This document shows, piece by piece, positions 25,234-33,822 of a DNA stretch of 64,000 bases (within the stretch, counting starts at the first letter, position 1; the number at the start of each line of letters is the position of its first letter). Below the pieces are notes generated by a model. It was not told the origin of the DNA. It saw only the letters and a list, made by a program, of their open reading frames with translations, and did not search any database. The DNA is from Dyella jiangningensis (GTDB lineage Bacteria > Pseudomonadota > Gammaproteobacteria > Xanthomonadales > Rhodanobacteraceae): NCBI RefSeq assembly GCF_003264855.1, contig NZ_NFZS01000007.1:1-64000 (forward strand), written 5' to 3'. The position numbers were made by a program, and so were the translations under genes.

Positions 25234-25877
25234 ACGAGGACATCGACCTCGAAGGCGAATCATCGGCGCCGATCTGGGCCGCCTTCGGCGACCTGATGTC
25301 CGTGCTGCTGGGCGCGTTCGTGCTGATCCTGGTCGGCGTGATTGGCGTGCAACTGCAGCTTTCGCACCGGCTCGACGAAGAGGTGAAGCAGCGCCAGGCC
25401 GAAGCGCAACGACGCATGACCTTGGAACAGGCACTGGCCGCGCCGCTGGCTGCCGGCCGCGTCACGCTGGTCAATGGGCGCATCGGCATCCGCGGCAACG
25501 TGCTGTTCGCACTCAACTCCGACCAGCTGCAGCCGGAAGGCCGCGAGCTGCTGAAGAGCCTCGCCGGCCCGCTCACCAATTACCTGAAGTCCCGCGACGA
25601 GATCCTGATGGTGAGCGGCTTCACCGATGATCGCCAGGTGCGCGACGGCAACCGCCAGTTCACCGACAACTGGGAACTCTCGGCCGAGCGCGCACTCACC
25701 GTAACGCGCGCCTTGATCGCCGAAGGCGTGCCCGCGTCGTCGCTGTTTGCCGCCGCGTTCGGCGCGGAGCAGCCGGTGGGTTCGAACACCAGCGAAGAAG
25801 GGCGCGCGAAGAACCGTCGCGTGGAGATCGCGCCCATCCCCAAGCCTTCCAGCGCGACCGCCGCCTCCCATGACTGA
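25230..25877 (+). CDS. MotB/ZorB-like OmpA-domain protein, stator partner
   Basis: A 215-residue protein with a short cytoplasmic head (MNEDIDLEGESSAPIW), one membrane helix at about 17-41, a charged linker (45-68) and an OmpA-type peptidoglycan-binding domain (about 80-200). The helix starts 'AFGDLMSVLLGAF': Asp21 sits where MotB, TolR/ExbD and ZorB carry the proton-binding Asp. The OmpA domain shows 'FALNSDQLQPEGRELLKSLA', 'VSGFTDD' and 'AKNRRVEI', the usual peptidoglycan-contact positions. Start overlaps the DUF802 stop (ATGA) and its own stop overlaps the DUF2894 start by eight bases. Together these point to a membrane motor anchored to the cell wall. Confidence 0.88.
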   Translation: MNEDIDLEGESSAPIWAAFGDLMSVLLGAFVLILVGVIGVQLQLSHRLDEEVKQRQAEAQRRMTLEQALAAPLAAGRVTLVNGRIGIRGNVLFALNSDQLQPEGRELLKSLAGPLTNYLKSRDEILMVSGFTDDRQVRDGNRQFTDNWELSAERALTVTRALIAEGVPASSLFAAAFGAEQPVGSNTSEEGRAKNRRVEIAPIPKPSSATAASHD

Positions 25878-26505
25878 TGCGGCGACGCGCGCACGAACCA
25901 TGCTCGACGCGTGGCGCGCACAGCGAGCCGATCGCATCGACACCGTGCGCTTTCACTTCATCGACGCGATGGAACGACGCGCCCGCGAACAGACGGGCGC
26001 GGTGCGCAAGTTGCTCGACGGGAAGCTGTCGGCACTGCTCGATGCGTATGCGAACGACGTAGCGAAGGCGGCCTCCGCTCACGTCGCGACGACGGAATCG
26101 CCGGCCCGCGGCCCGCTCGGCGAACTGGTCGATGAACTCGCCCGCCACGCGGGCGACCGCCGCGTGCAACCGGATCCCGACGCGGAAGAGGCCGTTTCCC
26201 TGCCGCCACTGGAAGCACTGGACGAGTTCCAGCAGATCTGGTCGCAGGTGCGCACGCAGAGCCAGGTGCGCCAGTCGCTGGAACAGGCGCCGACGAACGC
26301 CGGTCCACTCAATTCGAGCGCACTCGTGCATCGCTCGATCGCACTCATGCGCGATCTCTCACCCGGCTACCTCCAGCAGTTCCTCGGCTATATCGACGAC
26401 CTGGCATGGCTCGAACAGCTGGGCGCGAGCAGCGGGCCGGTCATCAAGGACGCGCCTGCGCCTGCCGCGAAAAAGCGCAGCAGGCGCAAAGCCAAAGAAC
26501 CCTGA
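25870..26505 (+). CDS. DUF2894 protein, last gene of stator-like operon
   Basis: A 211-residue soluble protein of the DUF2894 family by recollection. It is helical ('MLDAWRAQRADRIDTVRFHF', 'SSALVHRSIALMRDLSPGYL', 'LQQFLGYIDDLAWLEQL') and ends in a basic tail (KKRSRRKAKEP), which could contact nucleic acid or acidic lipid. No enzymatic motif is visible. The ATG overlaps the stop of the OmpA-like gene by eight bases, so its product is probably made in a fixed ratio with that partner. The only informative context is the operon. Confidence 0.75.
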   Translation: MTDAATRARTMLDAWRAQRADRIDTVRFHFIDAMERRAREQTGAVRKLLDGKLSALLDAYANDVAKAASAHVATTESPARGPLGELVDELARHAGDRRVQPDPDAEEAVSLPPLEALDEFQQIWSQVRTQSQVRQSLEQAPTNAGPLNSSALVHRSIALMRDLSPGYLQQFLGYIDDLAWLEQLGASSGPVIKDAPAPAAKKRSRRKAKEP

Positions 26506-26597
26506 TGGCGGCGGCGCGGAGCGGCTGAGTCGCGTACTCGCCGGCCTGATGTCGGAAGGGCCGTTTGCGCCATGGCGTGCCAGCAGCGCCACCTGCG

Positions 26598-27245
26598 TCA
26601 GTGCTTCTGGGCCACGGCCGTCCATGCGGCCAGGCAGGCAAGCTTCTGCTCTTTGCGCCAGGGCTTGCCCACGGCCATGCCCAAAGGCTTCAACCGCGCG
26701 GTCATCTCATCCACCGACTGCCCGAGCACCTGCGCGGCACGATCAGGCAGCGACTTTTCGTCCAGCTCGACGAGCGCGATACCGCATCGCAGGGCCGCGG
26801 CACGAAACGCATCGCGCACGGCCAGCGCTTCGGCCACCGGCACGTGTTCGGCCCATGCCAGGCTGTAATCGAGCAGGTCGGTGATCCAACCGGCCCGGTT
26901 CACCAGCAGTGCGATCACGACGGGCTTGCAAGCCATCGCCTCAAGCTGTCGCGCGATCGCCTGAAGTCCCTCCGTTGCCCGGTGCTCCTGCCGACGGCGT
27001 CCTTCCGCCACGGTCGCTCTTGCCTCGTCCGTTGCGCGGCCCGAGGCATCTCGCGCCATCTCGGCCGCGAGTCGATACGGCTCGAAGGACAACCTGTCGT
27101 CGACCGTGCCGGTTTCAAGCGACACGGAGAGGACGACGCGGGGCTCGCCCCGTTCAATGGAGACACCGACCGCCACGGCACCGCCCTTGTGCGCATGCAG
27201 ACCAATGGCGGCGATGGTCGACGGATAGCGTTCGGGCCGTGGCAT
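26598..27245 (-). CDS. Hypothetical protein, possibly RNase H-like fold
   Basis: A 215-residue soluble protein not recognised with certainty. It opens MPRPERYPSTIAAIGLHAHK and alternates strand-like and helical segments ('PRVVLSVSLETGTV', 'CKPVVIALLVNRAGW', 'GIALVELDEKSLPDRAAQVL'), ending 'RKEQKLACLAAWTAVAQ'. The first strand with the G-rich turn and the late acidic helix recall RNase H/actin-like folds, but no complete acidic triad is obvious. The start at 27245 has GGGAG six bases upstream; an ATG two codons earlier is possible but too close to that site. It converges on the DUF2894 gene and follows the M14 peptidase start region on the same strand. Confidence 0.5.
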   Translation of the reverse strand: MPRPERYPSTIAAIGLHAHKGGAVAVGVSIERGEPRVVLSVSLETGTVDDRLSFEPYRLAAEMARDASGRATDEARATVAEGRRRQEHRATEGLQAIARQLEAMACKPVVIALLVNRAGWITDLLDYSLAWAEHVPVAEALAVRDAFRAAALRCGIALVELDEKSLPDRAAQVLGQSVDEMTARLKPLGMAVGKPWRKEQKLACLAAWTAVAQKH

Positions 27246-27346
27246 CGACATCTCCCGACGATCGGCAGGAACTCGCCGTGTTGGCCAGCCCCGCGAAACG
27301 GACGTCCAAATCAACCCATCCTGGCGTCTGTTCGACGCCAGGGGCT

Positions 27347-28273
27347 TCAACCGCCGCGATGCGCCAGCGCGTAATCGATCGCCGCACGCACTGCCGCCAC
27401 CTGCGCGTCATTGCACTGCTGCGGCGTGGCGCGAGGACTGTCCGGGTAGACCTCGGTCGTGGTCGCGTAGCGCGCGTTGGTGATGCCCGCGCACAGGCTC
27501 CACTGCTTCACCGGAAACTTGATCACGCCAGGCAGCAGCAGTGGCGAGCCGATGATCTCGCCGCGGGCGTCGGCATCGGCGATGTGGGTCACCTTCGCCA
27601 CGGCCTCGACCACGGCCTGCTGGAACGCCGGCTGCGGCTGATCGGCATCGTCCACCAGGTAGAAACCATCGGGCACCTCGCCGGGCTCGAACGGCTTGCC
27701 GTCGCGGGCAGCCAGCGCCGGGCGGAACTCCGATTCGTCCGAATCGGTCGTTTCGTGCAGGTCGATGTGCATCAACACCACATCACGCAGCGGTTCCAGC
27801 AGATTCACCAACGCCGCCGACTCCCCCGCCGGGCTGTCCTTGCGGAAGTTGCGATTGGGATCGAGCGCATCGGGATTCCAGCGATGGATGCGCTCGTACG
27901 CCCACGGACTCACGCACGGAACCACCATGACGTTCGCGCGCCCGGCATACTCGCCTGCGTGCTGCTGCAGGAACTGCAGCGCGCCATGCACGCCGCTGGT
28001 TTCGTAGCCGTGCACGCCGCCGGTCACCAGCACGACCGGCAGGTCGTCCCGCCAGCCGCGGCTGCGAACGACGATCAACGGGTAGTGCTCCGCACCGTAG
28101 GTCAGCGCGCCGTACTCGGACACGTCGAAGGCATCGCGCAGGCGATCGATGGCGCTCAGCACGTCCTGCGCGTAGCTGCGATGCTTGACCTGCTTCGCCA
28201 GCCACGCGGCGCGTTCCTGCGCACCCCACGGCTGGCCGGGTGTACCGATCGGATAGAAAGCTTCGTTGCCCAT
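27347..28273 (-). CDS. M14-family metallopeptidase / desuccinylase-like
   Basis: A 308-residue zinc hydrolase of the M14 carboxypeptidase superfamily. Zinc ligands are seen as H88 and E91 in 'VTGGVHGYETSG' and H173 in 'MHIDLHETTDSDES'. N140-R141 in 'DPNRNF' would bind the substrate carboxylate, and 'TTEVYPDSPR' carries the likely catalytic Glu near the C-terminus. No signal peptide, so it should act in the cytoplasm, on a peptide or acylated amino acid. The start at ATG 28273 (MGNEAFYPIG) is preferred; an ATG 30 bases upstream (28303) is possible but follows a GATAAA-like promoter box too closely. Confidence 0.82.
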   Translation of the reverse strand: MGNEAFYPIGTPGQPWGAQERAAWLAKQVKHRSYAQDVLSAIDRLRDAFDVSEYGALTYGAEHYPLIVVRSRGWRDDLPVVLVTGGVHGYETSGVHGALQFLQQHAGEYAGRANVMVVPCVSPWAYERIHRWNPDALDPNRNFRKDSPAGESAALVNLLEPLRDVVLMHIDLHETTDSDESEFRPALAARDGKPFEPGEVPDGFYLVDDADQPQPAFQQAVVEAVAKVTHIADADARGEIIGSPLLLPGVIKFPVKQWSLCAGITNARYATTTEVYPDSPRATPQQCNDAQVAAVRAAIDYALAHRGG

Positions 28274-28480
28274 GGCGAGACCGTCGTGTGGGAAAGCGCG
28301 CATTTTATCATCCGCGCCCGGCCGTCACGGCGTCGATCGCACGTGCGTCGTCGGACCCGCAGCTCCACACCTGCGACTGACGCGGCCACCCCGGCCTGCA
28401 CGGACGGCCAGACGGCCAAGTCACACAGCGGCCTCCCCAGCGTTAAAGAGAGTTGCCATACTGGCGTCCGGGGTTTTGAG

Positions 28481-28504
28481 GCCTGCCTTCCACGCAAGGC
28501 AGGC
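28481..28504. promoter_or_regulatory. Perfect 9-bp hairpin in the leader of the 86-residue gene
   Basis: GCCTGCCTT (28481-28489) pairs with AAGGCAGGC (28496-28504) around CCACGC. It ends 21 bases before the ATG at 28526, immediately before the AGGGGG ribosome site, so it could affect translation of the small protein. There is no U-tract, so it is not a classic terminator. Confidence 0.4.
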
Positions 28505-28525
28505 GCGGGACATCAGGGGGAAGAC

Positions 28526-28786
28526 ATGAATCTTTGGGCCGTCATGGCCGTCGGGGAGGGCTTCGCCCATCTCGAGGGAACCGCGAGTTTCGAACTGTAT
28601 GGCGTGGTCTCGGCCGCCGATGCGCACGCGGCGCTGGACAAGGCGATCGACCTCGCCGTCCAACGCTGGCCCGAGATCGCGCAAGGTCGCGAGGGCGCCG
28701 GTGCGATGATCCACGCCGAAGAGGTCAACGAAATCACCATGACGCCGGGCATGGAAGTCGACGTGGTCGACGTCTCCTGGGTGTAA
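28526..28786 (+). CDS. Small hypothetical acidic protein
   Basis: An 86-residue acidic protein, MNLWAVMAVGEGFAHLEGTA at the start and 'TPGMEVDVVDVSWV' at the end. No signal peptide, membrane helix or recognised domain. Support comes from a good ribosome site (AGGGGG six bases before the ATG) and protein-like composition. It stands alone between the divergent M14 peptidase and the alpha/beta hydrolase, downstream of a 9-bp hairpin. Confidence 0.6.
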   Translation: MNLWAVMAVGEGFAHLEGTASFELYGVVSAADAHAALDKAIDLAVQRWPEIAQGREGAGAMIHAEEVNEITMTPGMEVDVVDVSWV

Positions 28787-28886
28787 GCGCACTCTTGGGC
28801 GCAGCTGCTTCGGCAAATCGATGACGCCGCATCGCTGCCGAGCTCGCGTCCACTGCACGCCTTTTCGTTCATCGCCGGAGAAGACC

Positions 28887-29813
28887 ATGAAGCGCCACAC
28901 GACCACTGCGTTCCTGGCGGCTTGCCTGTTGACGGGCCTGGCCCTGTGTCCTTCGTCTGCCACCGCGGAAACCAAGGCGATCAGCGATGCCACGCACCTC
29001 GTGCAGAAGCCGCAGGGCGACAGTCGCGCCTCCATGGAAACCATGCAGATTCCCAGCCATGGCGCACTGATGAACGCCCTGGTCTACGTGGCGGCAGGCG
29101 CCGGACCGCATCCGACGGTCGTGCTGCTGCATGGCTTCCCCGGCAACGAGCGCAACCTGGATCTCGCGCAGGACATCCGCCGCGCAGGCTGGAACGTTCT
29201 TTACTTCAATTACCGCGGATCATGGGGAACGCCGGGCGACTTCTCCTTCTCGCACGGCATCGAGGACGTCGCTTCGGCCCTGGCCTATCTGCGGCAGCCG
29301 GAGAACGCCAAGCGGCTCCGCGTCGATACCACGCGCATCGTCCTGATCGGGCACAGCATGGGTGGCTTCATGACCGTGCAGGCCGGCGCGGCCGATCCTG
29401 CGGTCAAGGCCATCGGCATGATCTCGGCCGCCGACATGGCCGGCAGGGTTCAGGGCCTGCTCGGCAAGGGCACTCGCCAGGCCGCCATCCAGAGCACCAG
29501 CATGGGCCTGGCCGATGAGGGCATGGCACCGCTCAGCGGCTGCACGCCAGATGGCCTGGCACAGGAACTGGCCGAGCATGCACGCGATTGGAGCTTTCTA
29601 TCCAAGGTCGCCGCGCTCAAGGATCGCCCGGCGCTGGTCATCACCTCGGACGATGGCCTCACGACGTGGAACGATGCTTTCAGCGCCGCGCTTCGCAAGG
29701 CCGGTGATCGACAGGTGACCACCCTGCACCTCGCCACCGACCACGCGTATTCCGACAAGCGCACCGAGCTGTCGCGCGCCGTGCTCGCGTGGCTGGCGCC
29801 ATTGGCGCAGTAG
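28887..29813 (+). CDS. Secreted alpha/beta hydrolase
   Basis: A 308-residue protein with a signal peptide (residues 1-28, cut near 'ATAE'), then an alpha/beta-hydrolase fold. 'VVLLHGFPGNERN' gives the oxyanion strand, 'VLIGHSMGGFMT' the nucleophile elbow (GHSMG), 'VITSDDGLT' the likely acid region and 'ATDHAYSDKR' the catalytic His. Probable periplasmic esterase or peptidase-like hydrolase; substrate unknown. ATG 28887 is used because it begins the signal peptide and has GGAG upstream. Confidence 0.82.
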   Translation: MKRHTTTAFLAACLLTGLALCPSSATAETKAISDATHLVQKPQGDSRASMETMQIPSHGALMNALVYVAAGAGPHPTVVLLHGFPGNERNLDLAQDIRRAGWNVLYFNYRGSWGTPGDFSFSHGIEDVASALAYLRQPENAKRLRVDTTRIVLIGHSMGGFMTVQAGAADPAVKAIGMISAADMAGRVQGLLGKGTRQAAIQSTSMGLADEGMAPLSGCTPDGLAQELAEHARDWSFLSKVAALKDRPALVITSDDGLTTWNDAFSAALRKAGDRQVTTLHLATDHAYSDKRTELSRAVLAWLAPLAQ

Positions 29814-29841
29814 CAACGCTATCGCTTGCCCGCCCTGGCGT

Positions 29842-31380
29842 TTACGGGGACGCCCAGTACGCACGCCCCATCCACGCGCCGGCCTGGCTGGGGTTCCACA
29901 CGAACGTGGCCACGCTTTCGGCGGGCATCGTGTAGTCGAAGCGGCTCTGGCTTTCCGCGACGGATACGCGGCGAGCTTCCTTGTTGCTGTTCACCATGAC
30001 CAGCACGATCGAGCCGTCGGCCTCGTTCTGGAAGGCGACGTTGTCCAGATGCTCCTTCTCCGTCGCGGTCGATTCCACGCGCACCGCGCCAGGCAGCACG
30101 AACTTGCTGAAGTGGGCCAACGCGTAATATTCATCGTTGCGGCTCACTTCGCCGGTCTTCGAGTTGATCAGGATCACGCCCTTGCAGAGCGCGCAGCCGC
30201 CGAAGTGCGGGCCGTGGTTTTCGTCCAGCGCCAGGTTCCAGTAGATGACGCCGCGCGCCCACTGGCGGATGCCCGTGACCAACAGGTTGCGCGAAAACCA
30301 CAGCAGTTCGCCGTTGGCGGCGGATGCCCAATCGCCGCCGGAACATTCGGTGATGTAGGTGTCCTTGTCGGGATAGGCGCGATGCACGCGGCCCTGCGCG
30401 TACTGGCTGCCTTCGTAGCAATGCCAGGCCACGCCATCGATGTATTTCGCGGCATCCGGATCGGACAGCACGCTCAGGGGCTGCTCGGGCTGGTTCCAGT
30501 TGTGATCCCACTCCAGGATGCGCGTCTTCTGCTTGCGACGCGCCAGCTTCGGGCCGAGGTACTGCCCGATCACGCGCGCACGCGTGGATGCCGACATTTC
30601 CATGCCCGGGTACGTGATCGGCACGTAGCTCGGCTCGTTCTGCATCGTCAGCGCGTAGATCGGGATGCCGTAATTGCGATAGGCATCGACGTACTTGACC
30701 AGATAGCTCGCGTACGCGTCTTCGTACTGCTCCAGCAACTCGCCGCCAATCACATTCTGGTTGGTCTTCATCCATGCCGGCGCCGTCCACGACGACGCGA
30801 CGATGAGCAGCGAGGGATTGATGGAGAGCGCCTCGCGCACCGTCGGTATCACGTTGCGCAGATTGGGCGTGACGTTGAAATGCGTCAGGCCCGGATCGTC
30901 CTGGCCGAAGGGCACGTCATCCAGCGTATACGGCTTCAACGAAAAATCGGACGCGCCGATGGTCAGGCGCATCATGGTCAGGTTGAGGTTCGGCGGCGGG
31001 CCGTACATCTCGTGCAGCAACTCGCTGCGCTGCAATCCACTCAGCCTGTTCTGCAGCAGCCACGCCGACGAATCGGTCATCGCCGCGCCGAAGCCGGTCA
31101 TGGTCTGGAATTTCTTCTGGACATCGATGACGACGTCGACGGGCTCCGTGCCACGCGGTTTCATCTCGATCTCCGGCTGCCGGTCGAGCCTCAACCGGCG
31201 ATCCTGGGTGCTCAGCCATAGATCAACCGACGGCGCGACGGGGCGCGCCGTCGGAACGATCTTGGGAGCGATCTTGGGAAACTCGAAATGCGGTGCGCGC
31301 AGCACCACCAGGGTGAGCAGCGTGATCAAAGCGATGAAGACGGGAGCGCCCCGGTTCGAACCCTGCTTGTACTCATCCAT
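29842..31380 (-). CDS. Glycoside hydrolase family 30 (glucosylceramidase-like)
   Basis: A 512-residue protein with an N-terminal membrane helix (about 12-28), acting as signal or anchor, and a GH30 barrel plus beta-sandwich. The acid/base Glu is E249 in 'ALTMQNEPSYVP', and the nucleophile is E345 in 'TYITECSGGD'. 'FGAAMTDSSAWLL' and 'TIGASDFSLKPYTLDD' are also typical. Family members cleave beta-glucosyl, beta-xylosyl or related linkages; this one resembles the glucosylceramidase branch, with the exact substrate unknown. It converges with the alpha/beta hydrolase gene (28 bp between stops). Confidence 0.88.
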   Translation of the reverse strand: MDEYKQGSNRGAPVFIALITLLTLVVLRAPHFEFPKIAPKIVPTARPVAPSVDLWLSTQDRRLRLDRQPEIEMKPRGTEPVDVVIDVQKKFQTMTGFGAAMTDSSAWLLQNRLSGLQRSELLHEMYGPPPNLNLTMMRLTIGASDFSLKPYTLDDVPFGQDDPGLTHFNVTPNLRNVIPTVREALSINPSLLIVASSWTAPAWMKTNQNVIGGELLEQYEDAYASYLVKYVDAYRNYGIPIYALTMQNEPSYVPITYPGMEMSASTRARVIGQYLGPKLARRKQKTRILEWDHNWNQPEQPLSVLSDPDAAKYIDGVAWHCYEGSQYAQGRVHRAYPDKDTYITECSGGDWASAANGELLWFSRNLLVTGIRQWARGVIYWNLALDENHGPHFGGCALCKGVILINSKTGEVSRNDEYYALAHFSKFVLPGAVRVESTATEKEHLDNVAFQNEADGSIVLVMVNSNKEARRVSVAESQSRFDYTMPAESVATFVWNPSQAGAWMGRAYWASP

Positions 31381-31745
31381 GGCGCTTGTAAAACCCGTCG
31401 TTCATGCTGCAACCCACTTGGATGACGAAGCTCCCGATGCTTCCGCGTTAAACATGCGCCGCTTCGCGCCTGACGAAACGGCTGCGTATGGTGACCCGGG
31501 ACGAGATGGGCCCGCGGCTAGAGCGGACGGTAGCACTGAATCCCGATGGAAAGTGCCTCGGCCTCGGTAAACCTATCGGCACCGTGACGCGCTTCCTGAG
31601 GCCTTCGGACAATTCGCAAGCAAGAGACAGCGCTCAGCGCTGAATGATGCGGGTTTCAACTTTCAGCAGCCTTTTCCCGCAGGCGGATCTGCTGCGCGTC
31701 GGCTTCTCGCCGCCACGGCCAGGCGCAGGCGCCGCCCTCGGTCGT
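31381..31745. other. 365-bp intergenic region, no gene seen
   Basis: Between the start of the GH30 gene and the stop of the GNAT gene, both on the minus strand. No ORF with protein-like composition, hairpin of note or recognised repeat. It must contain the GH30 promoter, though I cannot place it. Confidence 0.4.
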
Positions 31746-32225
31746 TCAGCCGCCGTGGCCCTCGGGCGATGCTTCCGGCGTCTTCGCCATTTCCGTGGTG
31801 CCGTTCCAGCCCATTCCCAGATAAAGCGGGCGGCCTTTGTCGGTGGCATGCAGGACGGCATAGCCGATGCCGCGCCTGCCGAACTCCTCGTCCGCGAGAC
31901 GCATCAGTGCACGCGCCAGGCCGCGATGGCGGTAATCGGGCTCGACAAACACGTTCAGCACATAGCCGCGCTGGTCCTGCAGCGGATGCGCGGGATGCGG
32001 CGGCCAGTCGATCAGCATCAGCCCGATGCCCGCGACGACCGTGCCGCCGTCCGACATCATGAAGCCAAAGTACGATCCGTTCGCCAGGCGCGGCCTCAGC
32101 CATTCGCGGAAATGCGCCGTCATGGGCCTCAATACATCGTCGCCCTTGCCTGCATCGCGAAACATCGCTTCGCGATGCCTGCAGATCAGCTCGAGATCGT
32201 CTGCACAGAGTGTCCGTATATCCAT
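31746..32225 (-). CDS. GNAT-family N-acetyltransferase
   Basis: A 159-residue single-domain GNAT protein. 'GYVLNVFVEPDYRHRGLARA' holds the beta-4 strand and the acetyl-CoA loop (RHRGLA, about residues 94-99), and 'LHATDKGRPLYLGMGW' is the usual late segment with the Tyr before a small loop. The substrate is unknown. The start at ATG 32225 (MDIRTLCADDLELI) matches the family N-terminus; a longer frame adds a Cys/Ser-rich piece unlike GNAT proteins. Confidence 0.8.
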   Translation of the reverse strand: MDIRTLCADDLELICRHREAMFRDAGKGDDVLRPMTAHFREWLRPRLANGSYFGFMMSDGGTVVAGIGLMLIDWPPHPAHPLQDQRGYVLNVFVEPDYRHRGLARALMRLADEEFGRRGIGYAVLHATDKGRPLYLGMGWNGTTEMAKTPEASPEGHGG

Positions 32226-32297
32226 CGTGCTGCCGAAGAAGGAATGAAGCCGTCCACATGACGACGCGCCACATGGGTACGCGAGCGGCACCCGGCC

Positions 32298-32819
32298 CTA
32301 GCGAACGCGCGTGAAGTAGCTCGCCTTCATGACGAGCGGGCCGTTGTTGCCCGGATAGACCGCCGTCTCGACGAGATGCTGGCCATCCGGCATGACGGAA
32401 TAGATCCGGGTCGAAACGAGCACGCCTTGCTGCTGCAGCGCCATGACGAGCACGTTGGGCGCCGGTTGCTTCACCGACGCGGTATCCGCCTCGGGACTGT
32501 CCTTGACGGCGGCCGCCGTTCCATCGAGCGCCACCGTGGAAGCGGAATGCGCCTCCTGACCGGGTGCGTACACGATGTCGACACGTACGCTCAGCTTGTC
32601 TTCGCCCGCGTCGGCGAACGTGAACCGCACGCTCCTGGGGCGCTGCGCCGGCGGCATGGGCAGCCGCGATGTATCCAGGGCCCAACTTCCGAGCAAAGGC
32701 GACGTCGCCGTGCGACTGGGCACAACATCGTTTGCCGCTCCAGCCGCAGCGGCCGTGGTCAACAGGGACGTCAGGGCAACCAGCAGCGATACGACCAAGG
32801 TTTTCGGCAAGAGCTTCAT
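32298..32819 (-). CDS. Secreted hypothetical protein
   Basis: A 173-residue protein with a clear signal peptide (MKLLPKTLVVSLLVALTSLL, cut near 'AAAAGAA') and a beta-rich mature part with 'PLLGSWALDTSRLPMPPAQR' at the front and 'YPGNNGPLVMKASYFTRVR' at the end. The 'GSWxLDxxxS' opening resembles small lipocalin-like secreted proteins of proteobacteria, but I cannot assign a family. The start ATG 32819 begins the signal peptide; five extra codons upstream are possible. Confidence 0.6.
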   Translation of the reverse strand: MKLLPKTLVVSLLVALTSLLTTAAAAGAANDVVPSRTATSPLLGSWALDTSRLPMPPAQRPRSVRFTFADAGEDKLSVRVDIVYAPGQEAHSASTVALDGTAAAVKDSPEADTASVKQPAPNVLVMALQQQGVLVSTRIYSVMPDGQHLVETAVYPGNNGPLVMKASYFTRVR

Positions 32820-33001
32820 GTCCTGTCCTTCCATGCAGACGGGTCAACGGGAAGTAGTGCGCGAGTGGGCAGGGCGAGTATGCCGCTTCGCGTGTACGAA
32901 AAGCAGCGCTCGATCGGCGACGGGGCGGCGTGATGAAACCTGGCCGCAGGCATCGCGACGCAAGATCCGATGCCGGAGACCCCAGCCGTTATGATGGACG
33001 C

Positions 33002-33748
33002 ATGAACAATCGCGCAGACTCGTTCGACGCCACGCTGTCAGGCCAGGTAGACGCACAGGGCTTCGCCTTCGTCGAGGGCGACCGCATGCGATCGCTGCTC
33101 ATCGCCGAAGGCGAACTGACGGACTGGGCGGCCTTCGTGGACAGCTGGAATCATCTGGAGCTGGACGAATACCTTGCCGCCAAGGGTCGGTTCCGCCGCA
33201 GGCGCCACGCGACGTTTTCCGCCGCGGCCGATGGCCCCGTCGTGCCGCAACCACACCAGGCCCACTTCCAGAGCCTGCAGTACAACACGCTGCAAGGCGA
33301 CATCCAGCGCTGGTTCGAGCCGGTCGATGCCTCCGTGGTCAACGGCGCCACGCTGCGCACCATCCTTCGCTTCTGCCATGGCTTCTTCGGCAAGCTGGCG
33401 ACACCTGCGATTCGCTGGCATATCGAAGTGCATCAGTTCCGCATCGAAGCCACGGCCGATTCCGCCGGCGAGCCCACGCCCGAAGGCAGTCATCGCGATG
33501 GCGTGGATTACGTGCTCGTGCTTCTCGTCGATCGCAAGAACATCGCCAGCGGCACGACCACGATCCACTCGCCCGACGGAAAACTGCTCGGCGACTTCAC
33601 GCTGACGCACGCGCTGGACGCGGCATTGATCGACGATCACCGCGTCTACCACGGCGTGACACCAGTCATACCGCTGTCCGCAGGCGAACCGGCCTTCCGC
33701 GATGTACTCGTGGTGACGTTCAGGGCGGTGGCTGAACTGCCCGGCTGA
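33002..33748 (+). CDS. 2-oxoglutarate/Fe-dependent dioxygenase (isoleucine-hydroxylase-like)
   Basis: A 248-residue soluble protein matching the 2OG-Fe dioxygenase family that includes free-amino-acid hydroxylases such as L-isoleucine 4-hydroxylase. 'PEGSHRDGVDYVLVLLVDRK' supplies the HxD iron ligands, and 'DDHRVYHGVTPVIPL' the distal His and its surroundings. 'IRWHIEVHQFRIEA' is the preceding core strand. It should hydroxylate an amino acid using O2 and 2-oxoglutarate in the cytoplasm; substrate not determinable. ATG 33002 was chosen; a 24-codon upstream extension is Arg/Asp-rich and unlike the family. Confidence 0.75.
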   Translation: MNNRADSFDATLSGQVDAQGFAFVEGDRMRSLLIAEGELTDWAAFVDSWNHLELDEYLAAKGRFRRRRHATFSAAADGPVVPQPHQAHFQSLQYNTLQGDIQRWFEPVDASVVNGATLRTILRFCHGFFGKLATPAIRWHIEVHQFRIEATADSAGEPTPEGSHRDGVDYVLVLLVDRKNIASGTTTIHSPDGKLLGDFTLTHALDAALIDDHRVYHGVTPVIPLSAGEPAFRDVLVVTFRAVAELPG

Positions 33749-33822
33749 GTCTTCGCAGACCGCTGCTTGCTTGCAAGCGCTGCGATGTACTCGCACAGCC
33801 TTGGCCAGGCGCGGACATCCGG

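Noticed and set aside
23134-25434. Very long open frame (about 766 codons) antisense to the DUF802 gene
   Set aside because: It is a mirror of a GC-rich coding strand, His/Arg/Gln-rich with no domain, and overlaps a well-supported gene over its whole length.
22446-26505. Calling the operon canonical Zorya
   Set aside because: No ZorC, ZorD (SNF2-type helicase) or ZorE (HNH nuclease) gene is present on either side; the flanking proteins are different DUF families.
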